Part shown: positions 56,482-64,000 of the stretch, piece after piece
Position numbering within the stretch: position 1 is the first letter of the stretch
Layout: each line of letters opens with the position of its first letter
Origin: Cronobacter muytjensii ATCC 51329
GTDB lineage: Bacteria > Pseudomonadota > Gammaproteobacteria > Enterobacterales > Enterobacteriaceae
DNA length: 64,000 bases
NCBI RefSeq assembly: GCF_001277195.1
Contig: NZ_CP012268.1
Span: 3,348,001 to 3,412,000 of the forward strand
Direction: 5' to 3'
Translations under genes and position numbers: made by a program
The notes under the pieces: model-generated
What the model was told of the DNA's origin: nothing
The model's database searches: none
What the model saw: the letters and a program-made list of their open reading frames with translations, nothing else

Positions 56482-58773
56482 TTGTCAGAGTGGCTTTCCG
56501 TACTGTTATTTATCGCCTCGGTGGCGATATACGCCTTCAAGGCTGGCCGTAACACCTGGTGGTTCATCGCGACGCTGGTGGTGTTAGGCCTGTTCGTTAT
56601 TCTGAACCTGACGCTGCTCGCCAGTAACTATTTTACCGGCGACGGCATCAACGACGCGGTGCTTTATACGCTGACCAACAGCCTCACCGGCGCGGGCGTC
56701 AGTAAATACATTCTGCCGGGCCTCGGGCTTGCCGCGGCGCTGCTGGCGGTCTTCGGGCTGCTCACCTGGATCCTGCGCCGCCGTCGTCACTTGCCGTATC
56801 ACTTCGGCTATAGCTTTGCGGCGCTGCTGCTGGCGCTTGCCTCGGTGGATGCCAGTCCGGCGTTTCGCCAGATAACCGAGCTGGTGAAATCCCAGACCGC
56901 CGAGGGCGATCCGGATTTCGCGGCGTACTATAAAGAGCCGCAAAAGCGTATCGATAATCCGCAGCTCAATCTGGTCTATATCTACGGCGAAAGCCTGGAG
57001 CGCACCTATTTTGACGACCAGGCGTTTGCGGACCTGACGCCGGAGCTTGGGGCGCTGAAAAACGAAGGTATTGATTTCAGCCATACCGCACAACTTCCCG
57101 GCACCGACTACACCATCGCGGGCATGGTCGCGTCCCAGTGCGGCATTCCGCTGTTCGCGCCGTTCGAGGGCAACGCCTCCGCGTCGATGTCGAGCTTCTT
57201 CCCGCAGAACCTCTGCCTGGGCGATATCCTGAAAAACTCCGGCTATGAAAACTACTTTATTCAGGGCGCCAATCTGCGCTTCGCCGGTAAAGACGTGTTT
57301 CTGAAATCTCACGGCTTCGATCATCTCTACGGGGCTGAAGAGCTGAAAAGCGTGGTGGCGGACCCGGCCTACCGCAACGACTGGGGCTTTTACGACGATA
57401 CGGTGCTGGACGAGGTCTGGAAAAAGTACGAAGCGCTCTCGAAAGCGGGCAAACGCTTTTCGCTCTTTACGCTCACCGTGGATACGCACCACCCGGACGG
57501 TTTCGTGTCGCGCACCTGCAAGCGCAAGAGCTATTTGTTCGACGGCAAACCGAACCAGTCCTTTAGCGCGGTAAGTTGCAGCCAGGAGCACATCGCGGCG
57601 CTGATTAATAAAATCAAAGCCTCGCCTTATTTTAAAAATACCGTCATCGTGGTCTCGTCCGATCATCTGGCGATGAACAACACCGCGTATAAATATCTCA
57701 GCAAGCAGGACCGCAATAATCTGTTCTTTATTCTGCGTGGCGACCAGCCGCAGCAGGATCTGGTCGCGGTGAAGCGTAACACAATGGATAACGGCGCCAC
57801 GGTGCTGGATATTCTTGGCGGCGATAACTATCTCGGACTCGGGCGCAGCAGCCTTTCCGGCCAGTCGCTCTCGACGGTCTTCCTGAACATGAAATCGAAA
57901 GTGCTCGCGTGGAAACCCGATATCATCAGCCTGTGGAAATTCCCGTCGGCGATAAACGATTTCACTGTCGATACGCAAAAACAGACTATCGCGTTCTCCG
58001 GTAGCCATTTCCGTCTGCCGCTGCTGCTGCGTGTGGCCGATAAGCGCATCGAGCCGCTACCGGAGAGCGAATATTCCGCCCCATTGCGCTTTCAGCTGGC
58101 GGACTTCGCCCCGCGCGATAACTTCCTGTGGGTGGATAACTGCTACAAAATGGCGCGACTGTGGGCACCGGAGCTGGCGCTCTCTACCGACTACTGCGTC
58201 TCGCAGGGCCAGCTTGGCGGCGAGCAGCGCGTACAGCGGGTCGATAAAGCGACATGGCAGGGTAAAGCGGCGTTTCGCGATACGGTCATCGACACTGCGC
58301 GCTACCAGCGCAACGTGGAGACGCTCAAAGTGATGGATAACGACATCCGCTATCAGGCCGACAGCTTTATCTTCAACGTGGCGGGCGCGCCGGAAGAGGT
58401 CAAACAGTTCTCCGGCATTTCACGCCCGGAGTCCTGGGGGCGCTGGTCCAACGCGCAGCTTGGCGAGGAGGTGAAAATCGAATATCGCAAGCCTCTGCCA
58501 GAGAAATTCGCTCTGGTCATCACCGCCAAAGCCTATGGCCCGAACGCGGGAAAACCGGTGCCGGTGAAAGTGGGCGACAGCCAGCAAACGCTGACGCTCG
58601 GCAACGAAGTATCGACGACCACGCTGCATTTCGACAATCCGACGCGCAGCAATACGCTGGTCATTGTGCCGCCGGATCCGCAGTCCACCAACGAAGGGAA
58701 CATTCTCGGCCATTCGCCGCGCCGTCTCGGCATCGGCATGGTGTCGATTAAGGTGGTTAACGCGAGCGGGTGA
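56482..58773 (+). CDS. opgB: Phosphoglycerol transferase I (OpgB/MdoB)
   Basis: Transfers phosphoglycerol from phosphatidylglycerol to periplasmic glucans. I place the start at TTG 56482 (MSEWLS), seven bases after AGGA, giving the E. coli length of 763; GTG codons at 56476 and 56479 are alternatives. N-terminal membrane spans (about 1-105) are followed by a periplasmic alkaline-phosphatase-fold domain with [26 protein letters not shown] and [12 protein letters not shown], and a C-terminal extension characteristic of OpgB. Confidence 0.96.
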   Translation: MSEWLSVLLFIASVAIYAFKAGRNTWWFIATLVVLGLFVILNLTLLASNYFTGDGINDAVLYTLTNSLTGAGVSKYILPGLGLAAALLAVFGLLTWILRRRRHLPYHFGYSFAALLLALASVDASPAFRQITELVKSQTAEGDPDFAAYYKEPQKRIDNPQLNLVYIYGESLERTYFDDQAFADLTPELGALKNEGIDFSHTAQLPGTDYTIAGMVASQCGIPLFAPFEGNASASMSSFFPQNLCLGDILKNSGYENYFIQGANLRFAGKDVFLKSHGFDHLYGAEELKSVVADPAYRNDWGFYDDTVLDEVWKKYEALSKAGKRFSLFTLTVDTHHPDGFVSRTCKRKSYLFDGKPNQSFSAVSCSQEHIAALINKIKASPYFKNTVIVVSSDHLAMNNTAYKYLSKQDRNNLFFILRGDQPQQDLVAVKRNTMDNGATVLDILGGDNYLGLGRSSLSGQSLSTVFLNMKSKVLAWKPDIISLWKFPSAINDFTVDTQKQTIAFSGSHFRLPLLLRVADKRIEPLPESEYSAPLRFQLADFAPRDNFLWVDNCYKMARLWAPELALSTDYCVSQGQLGGEQRVQRVDKATWQGKAAFRDTVIDTARYQRNVETLKVMDNDIRYQADSFIFNVAGAPEEVKQFSGISRPESWGRWSNAQLGEEVKIEYRKPLPEKFALVITAKAYGPNAGKPVPVKVGDSQQTLTLGNEVSTTTLHFDNPTRSNTLVIVPPDPQSTNEGNILGHSPRRLGIGMVSIKVVNASG

Positions 58774-58782
58774 TCCCGCTCG
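58762..58782. terminator. Hairpin between opgB and the GAF-GGDEF gene
   Basis: GCGAGCGGG/CCCGCTCGT around TGAT, at the opgB stop. It has no T tract, so its role as a terminator of the convergent genes is uncertain. Confidence 0.45.
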
Positions 58783-59742
58783 TTACCCGAGCCGCTTTCT
58801 GCGTTTCTCGGAATACATCACGTTGTCGCTCTCTTTGATCATCTCCAGCAGCGACTCAAACCTGCCGTCATCCCGGTTGAGCATTCCATAGGAATAGTTG
58901 ATGTTATAAGGCTTGCCGGCATGCTGGTTATGCGCGTCAAGGCTTGCGCGCAGCTTTTCAAGGAACGGCTGGACATCGCTCTTGCGGGTCAGCAACACGG
59001 CGAACTCATCGCCCCCCAACCGTCCGGCGATATCTTTCGGGCCCAGATGCTGGCGCAGCTGCGCTGAGAACACTTTCAGTACCTCATCGCCTTCGGCGTG
59101 GCCCCACAGATCGTTAATAGGCTTAAACTTATCGAGATCAAAATAGAGGATGCTGAACGGCTCGGGATTATCTTTCAGCAGGGTAAAGCGCTTTTCACCA
59201 CTGCGGTAAAAGCCGCGGCGATTGGGAATGCCGGTCAGGCTGTCTGTCATCGCCATACTGATCACGTGAAACTCATCCTCTACGATAAACGCCAGATCTT
59301 TAAGGCTCGCGATATCGTCATCGCTAAAATCGCGCGGCGTGGCGTCGATAAGACAGAGCGTGCCGACCACCGCGCCATCCGGCAGACGCACCGGGTAGCC
59401 CGCGTAAAACCGGATAAACGGCTCGCCGGTCACCAGTGGGTTGTCGTGAAAGCGCTCGTCAAGACGGGCGTCGTTCACGATAAACGGCCCCTCCTGCAAA
59501 ATCGCATGCCCGCAAAATGACACGTCACGCGTGGTCTCGCGCGTGTTCAGCCCCTGGCAGGCCAGCAGCCACTGACGGTCGCGATCCAGCAGGCTTATCA
59601 GCGCCACCGGCACATGAAAGAGTTTTTTCGCCACGCGCGTCAGGCGCTCGAAACGCTCGTCATCCCTGGTATCGAGCAGATCCATCATATACAGCGATTT
59701 CAGTCGCTCTTCTTCGTTCTCCGGAATACCAGGAAATTTCAT
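58783..59742 (-). CDS. GAF-GGDEF diguanylate cyclase
   Basis: A soluble 319-residue protein with an N-terminal GAF domain (about 25-160, with SFCGHAILQ and IRFYAGYPV) and a GGDEF domain with GGDEF at 243-247 and FDLDKFKPIN near 201. It should make cyclic-di-GMP. The inhibitory site, expected at 234-237, reads GPKD rather than RxxD, so product inhibition is probably lost. It is convergent with opgB. The ligand of the GAF domain is unknown. Confidence 0.92.
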   Translation of the reverse strand: MKFPGIPENEEERLKSLYMMDLLDTRDDERFERLTRVAKKLFHVPVALISLLDRDRQWLLACQGLNTRETTRDVSFCGHAILQEGPFIVNDARLDERFHDNPLVTGEPFIRFYAGYPVRLPDGAVVGTLCLIDATPRDFSDDDIASLKDLAFIVEDEFHVISMAMTDSLTGIPNRRGFYRSGEKRFTLLKDNPEPFSILYFDLDKFKPINDLWGHAEGDEVLKVFSAQLRQHLGPKDIAGRLGGDEFAVLLTRKSDVQPFLEKLRASLDAHNQHAGKPYNINYSYGMLNRDDGRFESLLEMIKESDNVMYSEKRRKRLG

Positions 59743-59917
59743 CGTTTACCTCCGCTCAATGGCAGCGCCCTTCTGTTGTTGAAAAGCCAGTGTGCCAGAA
59801 AATATATGCTGCCAAAGCACGGAGTATAGGCGGAAAACCAGCGGGTTTACGAAACGGAAAACTCTGGTTTGCGCGCCGCCCCGAAGGAAAGCCCCGGGTG
59901 CGGCAACGGCTGCGTCG

Positions 59918-61705
59918 TCAGGCGTTCGGTTTCAGCCGGTTCGCCACCACGATACGCGAGCGGCCCATCTCTTTGGCGAGATAGAGCGCGATATCGGCGT
60001 TTTTCACCAGATTGTCACGGCGCGCGTGATCGGGCCAGGTGGCGAGACCAATGGATACCGACACCGTGCCAATCTCCGCGCCGTTATAACGCAGCGACAG
60101 CCCGCTGACCTGCGTCAGAATGCGCGTCGCCAGCGCGTGCGCCTGCGCTTCTCCCATGCCGGGCAGCAGCACCAGAAACTCTTCGCCGCCATAGCGAAAC
60201 GCCTGCGCCGTGTCGCTAAGCGTGGCCCGAATAACACGGGCAACTTCTTTGAGCGCCGTATCGCCCGCGTCATGACCATACTGGTCGTTAAGCGTTTTAA
60301 AGTGGTCGATATCAATCATCAGACAGCTCACTGGCGAGCCGGACGCCTCCGCCTGGCTGATGCAGGCGTGCAGCGCATCTTCCAGGTGATAGCGGTTGCG
60401 CATGCCCGTCAGCGAGTCGTACATCGCTTTTTCGATCAGTTCATCGCGCAGCTTCTGGTTCGCCAGCGCCAGCGCCAGCGTCTCGGCCATCAGCTCCAGA
60501 TAGACATACGGCGGTTCAATCTCTTCATTAATTTTCTCAAACGACAGCAGCCCGATGGTTTCATTCTGGGCGATCAGCGGCACGCAGATCGCCTTCGGTG
60601 CGGCGAATGTCGAGAGATGTTTACAGGGAATATCCACCAGGTCACGGCCAGGACTGTGCATCTGTCCGCGGCGCAGCGCCCAGCACTCGTCGGGCGTAAA
60701 AGCCGCGTCGCCGCCGGAGACGTCAAGCCAGCGGGCGACGCAGGTCATCAGGCTTTCGTGCGCGTCGAGCACATACAACCGGCCCGCCAGCCCCGGCGCG
60801 ATTTGCGGCGCGAACAGCCGCGTCAGCTCGATAATATCGTTGCGCGTTTCGCTGCCCTGTAATCGCTGGGTCATGCGCGACAGCAGCCGCCGGATGGCCC
60901 AGTCCGCGTCGCGCTCCTGCTCAAGTCGCTGACGCGCAAGACCATTTTCCCGAAAGATATGCACCGCCTGCGCCATATCGCCGATTTCATCCACCTGCTG
61001 CAACAGCGGCGCTTCCACCGCGTAGTCCTGCGTCGCCAGCCGGTTCACGACATCGCTCAGCTTCACCACCGGTTGCAGAATGCGGCGCTTGAGCACAAAC
61101 CCCAGCACAAACAGGAACAGCAATGCGGTCAGCGCCACCATGATTTCGGAGAGCGTTCGCAGCCGCATTGAGGCGTCGGTGGCTGCCTGGATTGTGGCGC
61201 GGGTGCGCTGGTCAAGAAGGCTTCGAAAATGCGCGAACTGAAAATCGACCTGATTGAGCTGATGTTCATAGTCTGCGCTGAAAAGCAGATGAATGCCGCG
61301 CTGACTGTCGCCACTGGCGATAGCCTGCATTGCCTCCTGCTGCTCATCTTCCAGCTCGCGCGCCTGAGCCAGGCCCTGGCGTAAATGCTCAATCTCTTCA
61401 AGCGTGGCCCCGACATCCTGCAATGACGCCAGCTGATTTTCATCGCGGGTCGCCGTCGCCAGCTTATCTTTCCATGCCTGTAGATCTTCCGCCTGGCGGG
61501 TCACCGCGTAGAGGCGGGCAATCTCAGTCAGGGAGTAGACTTCCTTTTCAATCTCTTCCGTCAGCCTGTCGAATACCGCGCTTTGCCGCACAGCCGCCCG
61601 CTCCTCCTTATCAGCGCCGGAAGCCATCATCAGCACCACGCCGGAGGCGAGAGTCAGCGCGACCGTCACGCCATAGGCAAAGTTGGTAATCGTTGCGATG
61701 CGCAC
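59918..61705 (-). CDS. HAMP-GAF-GGDEF sensor diguanylate cyclase
   Basis: A 595-residue inner-membrane protein: N-terminal span (ITNFAYGVTVALTLASGVVLMM), a periplasmic helical sensor region (about 30-185), second span (about 190-207), a HAMP region, a GAF-like domain (about 285-430) and a C-terminal GGDEF domain. The active site is GGEEF (in RYGGEEFLVLLPG) with MIDIDHFKTLN upstream. The residues where an inhibitory RxxD would lie read SDTA, so that site is missing. Substrate and signal are unknown. Confidence 0.9.
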   Translation of the reverse strand: MRIATITNFAYGVTVALTLASGVVLMMASGADKEERAAVRQSAVFDRLTEEIEKEVYSLTEIARLYAVTRQAEDLQAWKDKLATATRDENQLASLQDVGATLEEIEHLRQGLAQARELEDEQQEAMQAIASGDSQRGIHLLFSADYEHQLNQVDFQFAHFRSLLDQRTRATIQAATDASMRLRTLSEIMVALTALLFLFVLGFVLKRRILQPVVKLSDVVNRLATQDYAVEAPLLQQVDEIGDMAQAVHIFRENGLARQRLEQERDADWAIRRLLSRMTQRLQGSETRNDIIELTRLFAPQIAPGLAGRLYVLDAHESLMTCVARWLDVSGGDAAFTPDECWALRRGQMHSPGRDLVDIPCKHLSTFAAPKAICVPLIAQNETIGLLSFEKINEEIEPPYVYLELMAETLALALANQKLRDELIEKAMYDSLTGMRNRYHLEDALHACISQAEASGSPVSCLMIDIDHFKTLNDQYGHDAGDTALKEVARVIRATLSDTAQAFRYGGEEFLVLLPGMGEAQAHALATRILTQVSGLSLRYNGAEIGTVSVSIGLATWPDHARRDNLVKNADIALYLAKEMGRSRIVVANRLKPNA

Positions 61706-61880
61706 AAAAGATCCTGTTGGTTGTAAAGCATGTCAGTCGTTACCGCGCGGCGGGCACTGCCAGGATCGCGTCGGTTTTATCCTCGGTCTGAACAGATAAA
61801 TTATAGAGACTGTTAATCGATTCTTTATATAAATGAATCGAAAGGGCTACGCGCCTGACGCCGATAAAAATCGACGCCAT

Positions 61881-61913
61881 AAAAAAAGCCCCCGCCGCGA
61901 GAGCGACGGGGGC
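61881..61913 (-). terminator. Terminator after tsr
   Basis: Long stem GCCCCCGTCGC/GCGGCGGGGGC followed by TTTTTTT on the - strand, 17 bases after the tsr stop. Confidence 0.94.
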
Positions 61914-61930
61914 CTGTTACCCGAAAACGC

Positions 61931-63598
61931 TTAGAACGTTTCCCAGTTATCGCTGCCCTGCGCGACCACCGGCTTACGCGGCGCGACCGGCGCGACGCTT
62001 GCCAGCACCGGGCTGACCTCACGCGGCTTTTCGCGCGCGTCCTGGCTGATGCGGAACACCGCGACAGACTGCGTCAGGCGGCTCGCCTGCTCTTCCAGTG
62101 CGGCGGCGGCGGCGGCCGACTGCTCTACCAGCGAGGCGTTCTGCTGGGTTACACGGTCCATCTCGGCGACGGCCAGGCCCACCTGGTCGATACCGCGGCT
62201 CTGCTCGTCAGAAGCAGAAGCGATTTCACCCATGATGTCGGTCACGCGGGTAACGGCGCTCACGATCTCGCCCATGGTCTCACCTGCGCTTTCCACCAGC
62301 GTCGAGCCCACGTCCACTTTGCTTACGGAGTCTTCGATAAGCCCCTTAATCTCTTTTGCCGCCTGCGCGCTGCGCTGCGCCAGGTTACGAACTTCACCGG
62401 CCACTACGGCGAAGCCGCGGCCCTGTTCACCGGCACGCGCCGCTTCTACCGCCGCGTTCAGCGCCAGGATGTTGGTCTGGAAGGCGATGCCGTCAATCAC
62501 GCTCGTGATATCGGCAATCTTCTGGGAGCTGCCGGCGATATCGCGCATCGTCTGCACCACGTTGTCCACCACTTTGCCGCCTTTCTGGGCGGTTTCCGAC
62601 GCGCTTAACGCCAGCTGGCTCGCCTGACGGGCGTTTTCGGCGTTCTGTTTCACGGTCGCGGTCAGCTCTTCCATGCTGGCGGCGGTCTCTTCCAGAGACG
62701 CCGCCTGCTCTTCGGTACGGGAAGAGAGATCGTTGTTACCGGCGGAGATTTCGCTGGCGCCGCTGTAAATCGCGTCCGCGCCGTTACGCACTTCACCCAC
62801 GGTGCGCACCAGTTCGCCCTGCATATGTTTAATGCTGGCGGCCAGCTGGCCCATTTCGTTGGTGCCGTCCACTTCAATCTGGCGCGCCAGATCGCCGCTC
62901 GCGATATGGCGAATACTGTCAATCAGACGGTTAAGCGGCGTGATAAGCGTGTTCTGAATCCCGAACCAGACGCAGACAATCACGCCCAGCACTACGGCCA
63001 GCACGCCAACCAGGATCCAGATAGCCATGCTGTAGGAGCTGTTGCTGTCTTCCACTGCCAGCTCATACAGGCGGTCATTCTGCGCCATGTAGGTGGTATA
63101 GGCTTTCTCGAAACCGTCCTGGTATTTCTGGGTCGGCTGGTCGAAAAATTCGTTGATTTTCCCGGCGCCGAGCAGCTGGATAAGCTCCGCCAGTGCGCCG
63201 TGGTAGATGTCGTAGTTACGCTTAATTTCCTGCGCGTACTCTTCGCTCTGGCGCGGGTCGCGCGGCAGGGCCTGATAATCCGCCCAGTGCGTTTCCGCCT
63301 GCTTCAGCGAGGTGCTGGCTATCTGCATCAGATCCTGCACCGTCGCGCCGCTGCCCATGTTGCTGGCGTCCATCATGTAGCGGATGCCGGCGCGGTTTAA
63401 GGTATTACGGGTCTGAATCAGCGCAACCCAGCTGCCGTTCAGCGTGGACTGCTGCTGGCGAATGGTTTGCAGAACCGTAAAATTTTCCTTGTCACTTTTA
63501 ATGGCGTTAAAGAACAGGCCACCCGAAGCCATTTGCAGCAGGCCAAACAGGGCCAGAACAAACAGCAAACTGGTTACAACTTTTATGCGGTTTAACAT
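61931..63598 (-). CDS. tsr: Methyl-accepting chemotaxis protein Tsr (serine receptor)
   Basis: Transmembrane chemoreceptor of 555 residues. Residues 1-30 include the first span, followed by a periplasmic four-helix domain with [14 protein letters not shown], which contains the serine-contact Arg/Asn residues of E. coli Tsr. A second span near 190-210, HAMP and the signalling hairpin ([46 protein letters not shown]) follow. The C-terminal NWETF pentapeptide tethers CheR and CheB. The ATG at 63598 gives MLNRIKVV, matching E. coli; it has a GGAAGAGA ribosome site and a sigma-28 promoter. Confidence 0.96.
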   Translation of the reverse strand: MLNRIKVVTSLLFVLALFGLLQMASGGLFFNAIKSDKENFTVLQTIRQQQSTLNGSWVALIQTRNTLNRAGIRYMMDASNMGSGATVQDLMQIASTSLKQAETHWADYQALPRDPRQSEEYAQEIKRNYDIYHGALAELIQLLGAGKINEFFDQPTQKYQDGFEKAYTTYMAQNDRLYELAVEDSNSSYSMAIWILVGVLAVVLGVIVCVWFGIQNTLITPLNRLIDSIRHIASGDLARQIEVDGTNEMGQLAASIKHMQGELVRTVGEVRNGADAIYSGASEISAGNNDLSSRTEEQAASLEETAASMEELTATVKQNAENARQASQLALSASETAQKGGKVVDNVVQTMRDIAGSSQKIADITSVIDGIAFQTNILALNAAVEAARAGEQGRGFAVVAGEVRNLAQRSAQAAKEIKGLIEDSVSKVDVGSTLVESAGETMGEIVSAVTRVTDIMGEIASASDEQSRGIDQVGLAVAEMDRVTQQNASLVEQSAAAAAALEEQASRLTQSVAVFRISQDAREKPREVSPVLASVAPVAPRKPVVAQGSDNWETF

Positions 63599-63630
63599 GG
63601 TTTCTCTTCCCGATACGACAGATGGAGAGA

Positions 63631-63657
63631 GTTTCGGCATTACCCCCAAAAACTTTA
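63631..63657 (-). promoter_or_regulatory. Sigma-28 (FliA) promoter of tsr
   Basis: On the - strand TAAAGTTT, an 11-base spacer and GCCGAAAC fit the flagellar consensus TAAAGTTT-N11-GCCGATAA with two mismatches in the -10. It lies 33-59 bases before the tsr ATG, as expected for a late chemotaxis gene. Confidence 0.9.
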
Positions 63658-63849
63658 TATAGATAAGCGCCCTAAAAGGCCGATTTTTGTACTAATTTTG
63701 GTGGGGAAAGCACCATAAATACGCAGTGTGTGACGCAGGTCATATTGTGACTTTGAGGAAAACAAATTAAGCACAGCTTAATTTCCGACTTCAGCATCAC
63801 GAAATAGCGCTTAAGTGCAAAGCGTCAGCCGTTTGCTCGAAAGTGGAGC

Positions 63850-63890
63850 GAAAAGAGTGAAACAGGCAAATCGCCTGTTTCACAAAGCAT
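63850..63890 (-). terminator. Terminator of the gene at the right edge
   Basis: An 11-bp perfect stem, GTGAAACAGGC/GCCTGTTTCAC, with loop AAATC, followed by CTCTTTT on the - strand. It lies just past the stop codon at 63895. Confidence 0.78.
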
Positions 63891-63894
63891 TTAT

Positions 63895-64000
63895 TTATTT
63901 TTTTATCGAACCGTTCGCGTCAAACAGCGTATCCCACCGGCGGATCTCGCCGGTTTCAAAGGTGAGGCAGCCTTTCATCATCTGGCGAAAATAGCGTACC
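63895..64000 (-). CDS. C-terminal end of an unidentified gene (cut by window edge)
   Basis: Only the last 34 residues and the TAA stop (63897-63895) are inside the window, reading approximately VRYFRQMMKGCLTFETGEI then RRWDTLFDANGSIKK. The frame is open to the window edge and is followed by a strong terminator, so it is probably a real gene. I do not recognise it; in E. coli the genes near tsr differ. Confidence 0.6.
   Translation of the reverse strand, partial: VRYFRQMMKGCLTFETGEIRRWDTLFDANGSIKK

Noticed and set aside
56584..58008. 474-codon frame opposite opgB
   Set aside because: Antisense of a complete opgB with full family similarity; arginine-rich shadow composition.

Overview
The window looks like chromosomal DNA of a GC-rich member of the Enterobacteriaceae. 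The housekeeping genes closely follow the E. coli K-12 order at the end of the map (creCBA, rob, gpmB, yjjX, trpR, slt, ettA ... nadR, radA, serB, deo, prfC, rimI-holD, rsmC, leucine tRNAs, fhuF, yjjQ-bglJ, yjjPB, dnaTC, opgB, tsr). The kps-type capsule island between ettA and nadR, together with ohrR-ohr and extra GGDEF genes, suggests Cronobacter or a close relative. That genus assignment is an inference from memory of gene content, not a search result.

Layout: 1-8956 is core (cre two-component genes, Rob, TrpR repressor, lytic transglycosylase, EttA). 8957-23464 is an ABC-transporter-dependent capsule locus. kpsEDCS (export and Kdo primer) runs on the + strand and meets, tail to tail, a - strand operon kpsM-kpsT-Stealth phosphotransferase-giant GT2/TagF-like/TPR polymerase-alpha/beta hydrolase. 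A 12-base ops element for RfaH lies just before kpsM. The serotype genes are visibly more A+T rich than the core and point to a phosphate-linked, teichoic-acid-like capsule. 23465-25492 is a LysR regulator divergent from a zinc-type alcohol dehydrogenase-like reductase.

25493-44061 is core again: serB-radA-nadR, smp-lplA, the deoCABD nucleoside-catabolism operon with a recognisable DeoR/CRP control region, a CNT nucleoside transporter, yjjV-yjjU, ytjA, osmY, prfC, yjjG, rimI-holD. 44167-48182 carries rsmC, three identical tRNA-Leu(CAG) genes and an iron-linked group (DUF1435 protein, diguanylate cyclase, FhuF) with two Fur boxes. 48213-51821 is accessory: an orphan PTS EIIC with striking palindromic operators, a YbaK-like deacylase, and the yjjQ-bglJ regulator pair next to an A+T-rich leader.

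52343-64000 holds yjjPB (a split dicarboxylate/amino-acid exporter), ohrR-ohr with OhrR-type operators, the primosomal pair dnaT-dnaC, opgB, two more GGDEF proteins and the serine chemoreceptor tsr with a sigma-28 promoter. An unidentified gene runs off the right edge. No insertion sequence, prophage, CRISPR array or broken core gene was seen.
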